Source of the DNA: Planctomycetota bacterium
Lineage (GTDB): Bacteria; Planctomycetota; Planctomycetia; Pirellulales; Pirellulaceae
Assembly: GCA_963204915.1 (NCBI GenBank)
Contig: CAUJHS010000022.1
Coordinates: forward strand, 1 to 64,000
DNA length: 64,000 bases
Reading direction: 5' to 3'
Shown in pieces: positions 43,581 through 52,955 of the stretch. The first letter of the stretch is position 1, and the number at the start of each line of letters is the position of its first letter. A program made the translations under genes and the position numbers. The notes beneath the pieces are model-generated. The model was not told where the DNA came from, ran no database searches, and saw only the letters and a program-made list of their open reading frames with translations.

Positions 43581-45530
43581 ATGATCTTCAGAGCGTCGGC
43601 GACGAGTATCCTCGTGTTTGTAGTTATTATGAACTCGGCATTGGGGCAAGATTTGAACATGGGGCCTGTGCCGCTCACCGCGGAGCTTCGCGAACGCTGT
43701 CGGACCGAATTGCGGCGGGTGCTCAACGGAGACCAGTTCTGGCCTGCGATGCACGCGGCGGAGGCCCTCACCTTGCTGGGTGATAAGAAAGCCGTTCTGA
43801 CAACGCTTCCTCCACGCCTAATGACCGAAAACGACCATCAAAAGCGCTGCGGGCTAGCTCGGGAAATCGCACGAACCGGCCAACGCGATTCGCTCAAAGT
43901 GCTTTGGGAAATTCTGGAGGATGAACATTCCAAGGGGCGAGTTCATGCCGCTGAAAGCCTGTACAAGATCGCCGAGGTGGGTGATGGACGTTTGCTGCGC
44001 AAGATTTGGAAACACAATAACGACCCGCGACTTCAAATTATGTGCGCAGCAGCTTTGGGTCGCGCCGGCAACACCAATGCGATAAAACAACTGCGTGAAC
44101 ACGTCGCGTCATCTGACTCCGAGCGCCGCAAACTCGCCGTTTGGATTCTGGGACTAATCGGGGAAACATCGGACATCGAACTAATTCGGAATGTCCTTCA
44201 CGACGAGATTGAACCAACGACACGGGCGTTTCTAGTGCATGCAATGGCCTGTCTCGGTGATGAGGAAGGCCGCACGGAGTTGGGCCGTAACCTTTCGTCG
44301 GCCGACGCGGCAGTTCGTACCTATGCCGCTGAGTTTGCGGGATACTCGCGGTGTGTTGAGCTCCATTCTCGACTGGTCGAATTGCTGGACGATCCACTGC
44401 CGGATGTACGTGTGCGCGCGGCGCAATCACTCATCGCGTTATCGTTACCACCCGGCGCGTTGGGACTGCCTATCGCTCATGCGTCGGAAGACTTTCAGGT
44501 CGACGTTTATCCCGCCACAGAAGAGAATCCCCGCTATAGCGAAGGTTCAATACTTGCGTTGCGGGATGGCTCGTTGTTGTATGCGACAACCGAGTTCGCC
44601 AACGACAGTGAGGATCACTCGACCGCGTCGATCGTTGCTCGCAACTCGACCGACGGGGGACATAGTTGGGGCGAACAACGTCGGTTGCAAGAGAACATTG
44701 CCCGGCAAAACGTCATGTCGGTAACGTTGCGGCGAATGCCCTCCGGCGATGATGACGCGGCCCTAGGAATGTTCTTCCTGGTAAAGAATGGTCCGAGCGA
44801 CCTCAAAGTTTATGTAAGGATCTCTCAGGACGAGGGAGAAACGTTTGGCGAATCAATCGTGGTCACGCCAGCTCCAGGATACCATGTAATAAACAATGAT
44901 CGCGTGGCTATGCTGTCCAACGGTCGCCTGGTTTGTCCCGTTGCTTGGACAGGAAACGTCGTTGCGGGAGGGCATTTCGTAGCCATGTGCTATTTGTCTA
45001 ATGACGGGGGCCACACCTGGCGACCAAGCGCCGACCGCCTCGACCAACCGAAGCGAGGAGCGATGGAGCCAGAAGTGGTCGAACTTTCCGACGGTCGTTT
45101 ACTCATGATCATGCGTACGCAGCTTGGCTACATCGCCACAAGTATTTCAGAAGACGGAGGCGATCACTGGTCGGCGAGCAGCCAACTTCCGCTGCAGGCG
45201 CCGGAAGCCCCGGCTACGATCCGCACTATACCCTCGACAGGCGACCTGGTTTTGATTTGGAACAACACTTATCGGGCCGACGCGGGGCACGGCGGCAAGC
45301 GCACGCCACTCTCGGCGGCGATATCAAGCGATGAGGGGAAGACCTGGCGAATTACGCAACCGTTAGAGACCGCCCCTGATCTCGAATTCGCCTATACAAG
45401 CATGCTCTTCCACAAGGATCGTGCGTTGCTTAGCTACTACGTTCACGATGAACGCACGGGTCGTATTTCTTCGCGGTTTCGATCATTGCCGGTGCATTGG
45501 TTTACCAAGTCCGTTCACCTTCCGGAGTAG
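43581..45530 (+). CDS. secreted HEAT-repeat/sialidase fusion protein
   Basis: A 649-residue exported protein. After the signal peptide (MIFRASATSILVFVVIMNSALG), residues about 30-290 form HEAT-like repeats (for example VHAAESLYKIAEVGDGRLL, LQIMCAAALGRAGNTNAI). Residues about 300-645 are a sialidase-type beta-propeller with five Asp boxes: STDGGHSWG, SQDEGETFG, SNDGGHTWR, SEDGGDHWS and SSDEGKTWR. The FRIP-like start is not clear. It may hydrolyse or bind sialic acid or related sugars. GGGAG ten bases upstream supports the start at 43581. It ends convergent with a DUF1501 gene. Confidence 0.82.
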   Translation: MIFRASATSILVFVVIMNSALGQDLNMGPVPLTAELRERCRTELRRVLNGDQFWPAMHAAEALTLLGDKKAVLTTLPPRLMTENDHQKRCGLAREIARTGQRDSLKVLWEILEDEHSKGRVHAAESLYKIAEVGDGRLLRKIWKHNNDPRLQIMCAAALGRAGNTNAIKQLREHVASSDSERRKLAVWILGLIGETSDIELIRNVLHDEIEPTTRAFLVHAMACLGDEEGRTELGRNLSSADAAVRTYAAEFAGYSRCVELHSRLVELLDDPLPDVRVRAAQSLIALSLPPGALGLPIAHASEDFQVDVYPATEENPRYSEGSILALRDGSLLYATTEFANDSEDHSTASIVARNSTDGGHSWGEQRRLQENIARQNVMSVTLRRMPSGDDDAALGMFFLVKNGPSDLKVYVRISQDEGETFGESIVVTPAPGYHVINNDRVAMLSNGRLVCPVAWTGNVVAGGHFVAMCYLSNDGGHTWRPSADRLDQPKRGAMEPEVVELSDGRLLMIMRTQLGYIATSISEDGGDHWSASSQLPLQAPEAPATIRTIPSTGDLVLIWNNTYRADAGHGGKRTPLSAAISSDEGKTWRITQPLETAPDLEFAYTSMLFHKDRALLSYYVHDERTGRISSRFRSLPVHWFTKSVHLPE

Positions 45531-45749
45531 ATGTCCGGAGCATTTAAGGTTCTGGTCCAAGCAGCGCCTTATCGTTGTCTACCTTAGACTTTTCCCCAAA
45601 GATTTACCTCACCCAAGGCAAACAAGCTGCGCGCCCCTGCGTACGGAAACGGAGAAAACCTCCAGGACATCCACGAAAGTCGGACAGTGAATCGAGCCCG
45701 CGCGATGACGCCTCTACGTTGAAATCCGTTTCTACACAACTTTTGTGTT

Positions 45750-47174
45750 TCAAAACAACTCTAGCAACGGCTTCCCTTCCGCCAGCAGATTGTAAGGCCG
45801 ACCTTCGCGATCATGCGCTTCGAGATCGTGTACTCCCATAGCGTGATAGACGGTCTTGGCAATGTCGGCCGGAGTCGCGGGGCGGTCGGCAGGATATTCG
45901 CCATATCGATCGCTGGCCCCAAAAGTTTGACCGCCGCGAACACCGCCGCCCGCAATAAGGTCGGTTAAACAATGCGTCCAATGATCCCGACCAGCACCCG
46001 AAACGCCACCGGAGCGAGGATCTCCGATCTTGGGCGTGCGTCCCATTTCACTCGTCACCAAAACTAGAGTTTCGTCGAGCAACTCGCGATCGGTCAAATC
46101 TTCCAACAACGCAGAGAACCCGCGATCAAACTCAGGCAAGAGGTAGTTTTTGAGGCAGTTAAAGTTATCGCCGTGGGTGTCCCAACCGCCGGCGCTTTTG
46201 CACTGTCCAGCGATCTTCTCGTTTTCTTTCCAAAACACGGTCACAAAGGGCACGCCGGCTTCAACGAGCCGCCGGGCAATAAGTAAACTCATGCCGTTGA
46301 CCGTCTGACCGTATCGTTCACGAACCTTCACCGGCTCCTGGGACAGATCAAAAGCCTCTGTCGTGCGCGACGAAACTAACAAGGCGGCTGCTCGCTCTTG
46401 GTGGCGATTCCAGGTAAAAGCTGGCGAATACCGGTCAAAGTCACGCCGGGCCGCGTCCATGTGCCTCAAGAGTTCACGACGTTGGAAAAATCGTTCGGGC
46501 GTCGTACCGCCTTCCAGCGAAAGAGCCGGAGCATGGAACTTGAGCGGCTCTTCTAAACTCCCCTGCACGTACAGGGGGTCGTGTTCAACGCCTAAACGAG
46601 CAGCAAACTGCCCAGGTCGCGTATAAGGCGCTTTGCTTGGCATATGCGGCAGCGTGATCGCATTGGGTAAATACGGATGCGGCGGACGTTTGGCCGCAAC
46701 CACGGCGCCCATATACGGCCAATCATCGGGCATCGGTGTACGGTTGTTGCCAAGCGATAAGAACGTGGGATCGGGAACATGGCCGGTCAGATTGTGATAA
46801 TACCCAGCATGATGGTCGTTCGTATTCACTGTGGCGCCAACGGAATTGACGACCGCTAGGTGATGCGCCTGTTGAGCCAAAAGGGGCAAGTGTTCGCAAA
46901 GTTGGACGCCCGGCGCAGAAGTTGAAATGGGTTGAAACGGACCTCGGTACTCTAAAGGCGCCGCGGGTTTCATATCCCAGGTATCAATGTGGGATGCGCC
47001 GCCGCAAAGAAAAAACAAAATCGTCGAACGCGCTGTCGCCGAGCTCCGTAAAGGCCTAGGCCGAGGCTCTGCTGGCGCTGGCTTACCCAGCGTCAACCCG
47101 GTCAAGCTACATCCGGAAGCGACGAGGAACGCCCGCCGATCAATCGAGCCCCGAGCGTGACGTGGCAACGTCAT
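45750..47174 (-). CDS. second DUF1501 protein, exported
   Basis: A 474-residue protein of the same family as 41701-43125 but only distantly similar. The Tat-like leader IDRRAFLVASGCSLTGLTLG is followed by FFLCGGASHIDTWDMKP, NDHHAGYYHNLTGH, GWDTHGDNFNCLKNYL and VTSEMGRTPKIGDPRSGG. A GAGGTGA ribosome-binding site lies just before the ATG. It is not linked to a PSCyt/DUF1553 gene on its strand here, which is unusual for this family. Confidence 0.9.
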   Translation of the reverse strand: MTLPRHARGSIDRRAFLVASGCSLTGLTLGKPAPAEPRPRPLRSSATARSTILFFLCGGASHIDTWDMKPAAPLEYRGPFQPISTSAPGVQLCEHLPLLAQQAHHLAVVNSVGATVNTNDHHAGYYHNLTGHVPDPTFLSLGNNRTPMPDDWPYMGAVVAAKRPPHPYLPNAITLPHMPSKAPYTRPGQFAARLGVEHDPLYVQGSLEEPLKFHAPALSLEGGTTPERFFQRRELLRHMDAARRDFDRYSPAFTWNRHQERAAALLVSSRTTEAFDLSQEPVKVRERYGQTVNGMSLLIARRLVEAGVPFVTVFWKENEKIAGQCKSAGGWDTHGDNFNCLKNYLLPEFDRGFSALLEDLTDRELLDETLVLVTSEMGRTPKIGDPRSGGVSGAGRDHWTHCLTDLIAGGGVRGGQTFGASDRYGEYPADRPATPADIAKTVYHAMGVHDLEAHDREGRPYNLLAEGKPLLELF

Positions 47175-47844
47175 AGATCACCTCGCAAAAATTTGCATGA
47201 ACATCTCATGCCGGGACGACGGTTACTGGACGATTTTCAATTACTCTCCCTAATGCATCAACCTATGTCAATGCGTTATACGGACACAGGTGACTTTGTC
47301 ACGAACAAGACCAACGAACTTCGGGCTTGAATCGAGGTTTCTGTTGACGACTCGGATCAGAATACGTCATCGAATAGCTTTATCTAACGCGGTTGAATCG
47401 TGTCGGCTCGTTTGCGCGCGACTACCGCTTGCAGATATCGCGTCGCAGAAACGTACGGCGTCGGCCAGAATCAACCGACTCGCGTTATTGCCAAACGGTC
47501 GACTTTTTTATTCTTTCCACGACGCACTAAATCGATCGGATCAAAAGCGACGCCAAGTTTTTCACACGAATTGCGAAACCGCCAATTTACAAACTTGTAC
47601 AAAGTCGTAAGGCAGTACGTGAATTCATACCGAACAAAGTTCGTTCTGCACTCTCTCACGCAACTTTTCTACTCGCGCGTGAAACTTCACGTTCCTAGAG
47701 TTGGAGGTCTTGAATCTGCTGGTAGATGTCGCGGTTCGCGAGCGGCGCCGCATACCAGTCGTTACTGCTTGCTAAGGGAATACACGGCTGCCATGATGCT
47801 GACGTCAAAGTTCTTCTCGATTGCTACCCAGGAGTAACATTGCG
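47175..47844. other. promoter region between divergent genes, no gene seen
   Basis: About 670 bases between the minus-strand DUF1501 and plus-strand oxidoreductase genes. The 145-codon plus frame at 47400-47837 has no motif and unusual composition. A short palindrome TTGTACAA lies near 47593. Nothing else is clear. Confidence 0.4.
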
Positions 47845-49161
47845 ATGAACGCGAGCCCGCGCCGAACATTTCTGAAACAAGCTGGTCTTGGAGCCGTAAC
47901 GCTATCGCTATCCCAAAGCGCCGCCTTCAGTCAAACGCAAAGTAAGATCGTATTGGGGGTGATTGGAGTCGGCGGGATGGGTGGCGGGCATCTGCGTTTG
48001 CTCGCAGGTAGAGAAGACACGGAAATTGCGTATGTGTGCGACGTTGACGAGGAACGACTGGCGACGGCGGTCAAAGCGGCGCAATCGATCTCTGGCCGGG
48101 CGCCAAAAGCCGTTAAGGATTTGCGTCAATTGCTCGATGATCGCGATGTGGATGCGGTGTTCATCGCGACTCCCGACCACTGGCACGCGCCGGCCGCAAT
48201 TCTGGCGTTAAACGCTGGTAAACATGTGTACGTCGAAAAGCCGTGCTCTCATAACATTCGCGAAGGCCGACTTTTGGCCGACACCGCTCAGCAAACCGGC
48301 AAAGTGCTGCAAGTTGGCACCCAAAGCCGCAGCACCGAGTTTGTGCGTGAAGCGATACAACGCATTCATGAAGGCGAGATTGGCGAAGTTCTGGTTGCTA
48401 AGGCCTGGAACAGCCAACGGCGAGGAACCATTGGGAAAACTCAGCCAAGCGAACCTCCCGCCCACCTGGATTTTGATCTATGGGTAGGTCCGGCGCCAAA
48501 AACTCCGTACCGCTCGAACTTGCTTCATGCCGTTTGGCGTTGGTGGCGCGACTTTGGTTGCGGCGACATTGGCAATGATGGCGTCCACGATATTGATGTT
48601 GCCCTATGGGGTTTAGGAGTGACCACTCATCCCAGCACCGTAAGCTGTCTGGGAGGCAAGTACTTTTTTGATGACGATCAACAATTCCCAGATACTCAAT
48701 ACGCTGTATTTGAGTATCCGGTCGAAGGAGTCCCTCGGGGTCGAAAAAAGCAATTCATTTTCGAACAGCGAATCTGGTCGCCCTATGTTCAAGACGGTTA
48801 CGAAAATGGTGCGGCGTTTTACGGCACAAACGGTGTAATGATTCTTGGTCATACTGTGGGATGGCGCATGTACGGCCCGCGAAACAAACTTCTTGCCGAG
48901 CAGTCAGGCAGCGCCGATCTTGGCGCGCATCATCAAAACTTTCTGGATTGCATTCGCAGCGGGCAAAAAGAAACCAACGCCCCGGCGATAGCGGGACATC
49001 GGGCTGCTACATGTGTGCACTTGGCCAACATTGCAGCGCGAGTCGAACGTGTCTTACACTTCGACCCACAATTGGAACAGATCACCAACGACGCGGAGGC
49101 GGCGGCGTTCGTTCGACGCACATATCGGGACGACCACTGGGCGACGCCCCACGGCGTTTGA
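47845..49161 (+). CDS. Gfo/Idh/MocA-family oxidoreductase, exported
   Basis: A 438-residue NAD(P)-dependent sugar oxidoreductase. A Tat-type leader (PRRTFLKQAGLGAVTLSLS) precedes the Rossmann domain (LGVIGVGGMGGGHLRLL). The signature EKPCSHNIREGR has the expected EKP, and GDIGNDGVHDIDVALWGLG matches the catalytic region. Planctomycetes carry many such exported enzymes, likely acting on glycosyl residues. Start at 47845 has AGGAG ten bases upstream. It stands alone between minus-strand neighbours. Confidence 0.92.
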   Translation: MNASPRRTFLKQAGLGAVTLSLSQSAAFSQTQSKIVLGVIGVGGMGGGHLRLLAGREDTEIAYVCDVDEERLATAVKAAQSISGRAPKAVKDLRQLLDDRDVDAVFIATPDHWHAPAAILALNAGKHVYVEKPCSHNIREGRLLADTAQQTGKVLQVGTQSRSTEFVREAIQRIHEGEIGEVLVAKAWNSQRRGTIGKTQPSEPPAHLDFDLWVGPAPKTPYRSNLLHAVWRWWRDFGCGDIGNDGVHDIDVALWGLGVTTHPSTVSCLGGKYFFDDDQQFPDTQYAVFEYPVEGVPRGRKKQFIFEQRIWSPYVQDGYENGAAFYGTNGVMILGHTVGWRMYGPRNKLLAEQSGSADLGAHHQNFLDCIRSGQKETNAPAIAGHRAATCVHLANIAARVERVLHFDPQLEQITNDAEAAAFVRRTYRDDHWATPHGV

Positions 49162-49341
49162 TTTCGGGAACACGCGAATGCATCGCCTGCACCTCGAACG
49201 CTGCATTACGAGCGTCGGATCGATGACCTTGGCGCCAACAAGACTTCGTTGCCGGCGCAACTGCCAAATATTTGACGGAATCGTATTCGGCATGCCGTTC
49301 ACTCACCTAAACCCGACCAGGGCGTTGATGACATTCACGCT

Positions 49342-52300
49342 CTAGCGGTTAAACAAAAACGCGGGGTTATTGATCAATGCCCAGGCAAGGTCTTGCACCC
49401 CCACGAGCCGCCGGTTCTTGAGCATTAACTCACTCTGAGCAACTTCGGCTTGCAGCTTCGCAAATTCGGCGTCTTGCGAAAGGTAGTGAGCTGCGAGTTT
49501 CTGTTCCTGCTCCTCGCTGCGTTGTTCAGCCGGGATACGAACTATGGCCAGAATCTCCGGCGGCAGGCGATTCATTGTGAACGGTCGAGACGACGACGTC
49601 GCCGACAATCGAAACCGGCCAAGCGTATGCATGCCATCAGGATACTGTTGGCTGAAAGTAAAAGTGAGCGTTGTGCCGCCCTCAAAGCCGACATCATCGC
49701 GAGTTTCAAACACCGCCGTATGATTCTGACCAAAGGCCGGAGAGACAGCCCAACCGGCCCCATCATTACCATCAATCGCGCCCGTAATAGCCCAGCCAGT
49801 TTGGCTGAAGTCAGCCGTGGCGTTTTGCAGCGCCACCGGACTGGCTCCGCGCGGGTCAGACTTAGGCGCCGCGGTCAGCTTCAACTCGCTAAGCACAAAA
49901 TTACCGTTCTGCGCACGCCCTGGTCCGCTGGCGGGTAGCGACGGATCGGCCAGCGCTTCTAAGCGTATGCCCGTCACGCCTTTCAAATCTGTGTGCGCCA
50001 CGAGGGTGTATACGTCTCTGCCATTGCTACCCGAGACGAAAATCGAGCCGTCTTCCTTCTTGGCGAATTGAGCGCCAACCTGCGAAGTCATCTCTGCTAC
50101 ATCGAGCGGAAGCCATTGCACTTCACGCGACGCAGACTGTTCCCACTCGGCCTGTTTCGCCGGAATTGTCGCCTGATAGGCGTTAAGTAGCGCAACGAGT
50201 TGATCGTGGCCTTCTCCCGCAGCCTGCATTGCTTCGAGTCCTAGTTGATACTCGGTTTCCGTAGGAGTTCGCGCCAGGAATCGCAAAAATACTTCTTCAA
50301 TGACGTTGCGGTCATCGGACTGGTTGGCCACAAGTTGAGCTAGGGCGCCGTCTGGACTATGGACCGCTTCGGCCACCGTGGGTCCGTTAATCAGCTTCAT
50401 AACGGGCCCTAGAACGATGCCGCCGGAACGTTCGCACTCGCAGGAGCTTTCACGAACGGGTCGACCGAAGTCATCCAAGAACGGAGAGGCCACGCCAGCA
50501 TCCGGAATTTGCGCTGCACGAAAACCTGCGGGAACGCCTGGTAGATTCGGCGTTGCCCCTGCAGCGGCGAAGATCGCGTCAAAGAGCGTTTCGGCTGGCA
50601 AGCGGCGCGGAATGCAATGCGAGTAATTGATGGTATCATCCGCATTCCACTCATTGGTGACCAAAGAGTGTTGGTAAGTTCGCGACTTGCAGATCGTGCG
50701 CAAGATGTGGCGAATATCAAAACCGCTCTCGACAAAATCTTGCGTTAGCGCGTCAAGCAGTTGAGGATTCGTCGCGGGGTTGCCAGCGCGAATATCGTCA
50801 ATCGGTTCGATAATGCCGCGGCCAAACAGATAGCCCCAAAGTCTGTTCACGTAACTTTTGGCGAAGTAAGGGTTCTGCGCTGATGTCATCCAATGCGCTA
50901 ACTGTTCGCGGCGCGAGACATCCGCAGGGGGCGCGTCGGCATGTTGATAGGGAAACGCTGGCGGCGCCACCTGGCCGGTCCGTTCATGTGTGACGTCGCC
51001 GGAGCCGGTGTCGTAAATCACTTCAACAAGCGGTTTGGCGCCCTCGACTGCCGATCCGCCGATTTTTTGTCCGGCGAACGTTTGATCCTCTTTCAAACCA
51101 ACCTGCGCAAAGTATGCCGCCAGATGGTAATACTGGTCCTGCGTCCATCGTTCAAACGGATGGTCATGGCACTTGTTGCAGTTAAACCGAATGGCGAGAA
51201 ACAAGTGCGTGGTGTTCTCCATTGTGGCTGCTGGGTCCCGAAGAATCTTGTAATAGGACGCCGGTGGATTCTCCAGATTCGAACCGCTAGCCGTCAGCAC
51301 TTGCCGTGCAAATTCGTCGTATGGCGTGTTCGCCGCAACTTGCTGTTTGATCCAGTTGCGCAGGGTGATGGAGCCTTCCTCACCAAGAAACTTGCGATTG
51401 ACCTGGAGCATGTCGGCCCATTTGTTCGTCCAGTATTCAACATACTCCGGATTGCCTATCAGGCGATCCACCAACGCATCGCGTTTTTCACGGGTAGGAA
51501 CCGGATCAGCTAGGAATTGCCGAACCTGCTCCACGGTGGGAGGCAATCCGGTCAGGTCTAGGTAAACCCTTCGGACAAACTCTTCATCTGTGCAAAGTTC
51601 GCTTGGAAGTATCTTGACCCGTTGAAGTTTGTCATAAACGTGCTCGTCGACGTAGTTAAACATCGGCGGGTTCGACCACGCGAAACCACTGCGATCACCC
51701 ATCACAGTGATCGTCGTTGCGGCGTAGGCGCCTTCATAGCGAACCAGCACCGGGGCCTCGCCGCGTCGCAGGGTCGTCACCAATCCTTGAGCATCGGCTT
51801 CCAGCAGTTCAATATCGCCGCTTTCGATAAAGGCTTCATTCGTGACGTCCCGCGTCGCTCCATCGGCATAGGTGGCGATCACGCGCATTTGTTGCTTCAT
51901 ACCGGGACGAGCAATGATGGGATCCTTCGGAAATACTTCAATCGACTGGACGCGAGGCGCATTCAAGTCGAGCTTCGATCCTGAGGCGATCCATTGCCGG
52001 ACAAGCTCGTAAAACGGCTCGCCGGGTCGCGTACGAACACCTCCTTCATGCGGTATGCTGCCGCTGGCTTTAAGCAACATCAGGCTCTGATCAGGGGCCA
52101 CACGATTAACGCGGCGAGCGCCGTGGTCGTCGGTAAAAGCGCGGTGGTCGTAAAGCGAGTCATATCCGCGCAGTGACAGCTTGAAGCCGCGTTTTCCGTC
52201 TTTCGAACCATGGCAAGTGCCGGCATTGCAACCCATCTTCGAGAATGCAGGCTGCACATCTTGCACAAAGCTGGTGGGACGCGCCACACTGGAGCCGCTG

Positions 52301-52641
52301 ACATGCACCGTGACCGGAATAGAGTGCGCGCCGAACGCAAAGACGAGTTGCTCCTGGCCATCACCTTGCGGCCGCACAAGTCCGTGATCATTCACCGTGA
52401 CAATGCGCGCTGGTTGCGCTAGCTTGACTATTCGAGTCAGATCCACGCGCTCGCCGGTGTCCAAAACTCCGGTAATGAGCAATTGACGGTAGTCAAACTT
52501 ATGCGCCAATTCGATGGTTTGCGGTTCCGCCTCCAGAGACGTTACGTGCAGTCCTGCTGGAAGCTCTTCCGCTTGAACCGTACCCGCAACGAGTAGGATC
52601 AAGACGTTTGTCAACCAGCTCGTCAGATGACTCACTTTCAT
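49342..52641 (-). CDS. secreted DUF1549-DUF1553 protein with Ig-like and haem motifs
   Basis: A 1099-residue exported protein. After the signal peptide (VLILLVAGTVQA) come a bacterial Ig-like domain, a haem motif CNAGTCHGSKDG and a second Ig-like region. DUF1549 follows (DEEFVRRVYLDLTGLPPT, EYWTNKWADMLQVNR, FNCNKCHDHPFE), then DUF1553 (SYVNRLWGYLFGRGIIEP, LLDALTQDFVESGFDI, RIPRRLPAE-like CIPRRLPAETLFDA). The C-terminal third adds a discoidin-like region. GGAG before ATG 52641 supports that start. It is last in a minus-strand group with a WD40-haem protein and a small Sm-like protein. Confidence 0.88.
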   Translation of the reverse strand: MKVSHLTSWLTNVLILLVAGTVQAEELPAGLHVTSLEAEPQTIELAHKFDYRQLLITGVLDTGERVDLTRIVKLAQPARIVTVNDHGLVRPQGDGQEQLVFAFGAHSIPVTVHVSGSSVARPTSFVQDVQPAFSKMGCNAGTCHGSKDGKRGFKLSLRGYDSLYDHRAFTDDHGARRVNRVAPDQSLMLLKASGSIPHEGGVRTRPGEPFYELVRQWIASGSKLDLNAPRVQSIEVFPKDPIIARPGMKQQMRVIATYADGATRDVTNEAFIESGDIELLEADAQGLVTTLRRGEAPVLVRYEGAYAATTITVMGDRSGFAWSNPPMFNYVDEHVYDKLQRVKILPSELCTDEEFVRRVYLDLTGLPPTVEQVRQFLADPVPTREKRDALVDRLIGNPEYVEYWTNKWADMLQVNRKFLGEEGSITLRNWIKQQVAANTPYDEFARQVLTASGSNLENPPASYYKILRDPAATMENTTHLFLAIRFNCNKCHDHPFERWTQDQYYHLAAYFAQVGLKEDQTFAGQKIGGSAVEGAKPLVEVIYDTGSGDVTHERTGQVAPPAFPYQHADAPPADVSRREQLAHWMTSAQNPYFAKSYVNRLWGYLFGRGIIEPIDDIRAGNPATNPQLLDALTQDFVESGFDIRHILRTICKSRTYQHSLVTNEWNADDTINYSHCIPRRLPAETLFDAIFAAAGATPNLPGVPAGFRAAQIPDAGVASPFLDDFGRPVRESSCECERSGGIVLGPVMKLINGPTVAEAVHSPDGALAQLVANQSDDRNVIEEVFLRFLARTPTETEYQLGLEAMQAAGEGHDQLVALLNAYQATIPAKQAEWEQSASREVQWLPLDVAEMTSQVGAQFAKKEDGSIFVSGSNGRDVYTLVAHTDLKGVTGIRLEALADPSLPASGPGRAQNGNFVLSELKLTAAPKSDPRGASPVALQNATADFSQTGWAITGAIDGNDGAGWAVSPAFGQNHTAVFETRDDVGFEGGTTLTFTFSQQYPDGMHTLGRFRLSATSSSRPFTMNRLPPEILAIVRIPAEQRSEEQEQKLAAHYLSQDAEFAKLQAEVAQSELMLKNRRLVGVQDLAWALINNPAFLFNR

Positions 52642-52715
52642 CTTTGACTCCATTACGCCGCGATGATGTTTGATGAGGAAGATGATTTTCGACAAAGTTC
52701 GGGATAATTGAGCGA

Positions 52716-52913
52716 CTACGGTTGCGAGCCAGAATCCTCGACATACAAGATCGAGGAAAAAGGAATCAACAAGCGAGGCTGGCCGCCTTGCTCTAAAACC
52801 ATAAAATCGTTGTCCGCGTGGGCAATCACACCTCGGACTTTAGTCGGAGCTTCCAACCGTAGCGTTACGGTTACATTCTGTCCGATCCAGTGCTTAACGA
52901 GGTAGTCGCTCAT
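52716..52913 (-). CDS. small Sm-like beta-barrel protein, unknown
   Basis: A 65-residue protein. The pattern WIGQNVTVTLRLEAPTKVRG followed by VIAHADNDFMVLE and LLIPFSSILYVE resembles an Sm/Hfq-type barrel, which binds RNA or acts as a scaffold. This is a pattern-level resemblance only. The start at 52913 has GGAG ten bases upstream; an ATG at 52946 is an alternative. It lies 42 bp downstream of the haem-WD40 gene and 74 bp upstream of the DUF1549/DUF1553 gene, all on one strand. Confidence 0.55.
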   Translation of the reverse strand: MSDYLVKHWIGQNVTVTLRLEAPTKVRGVIAHADNDFMVLEQGGQPRLLIPFSSILYVEDSGSQP

Positions 52914-52955
52914 TGCCACGATACTCCACGATCGATGTATGGGCAAAACGGCGGA

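Noticed and set aside
47400..47837. 145-codon plus-strand frame before the oxidoreductase
   Set aside because: Composition is atypical and no motif is present; it probably is promoter DNA.
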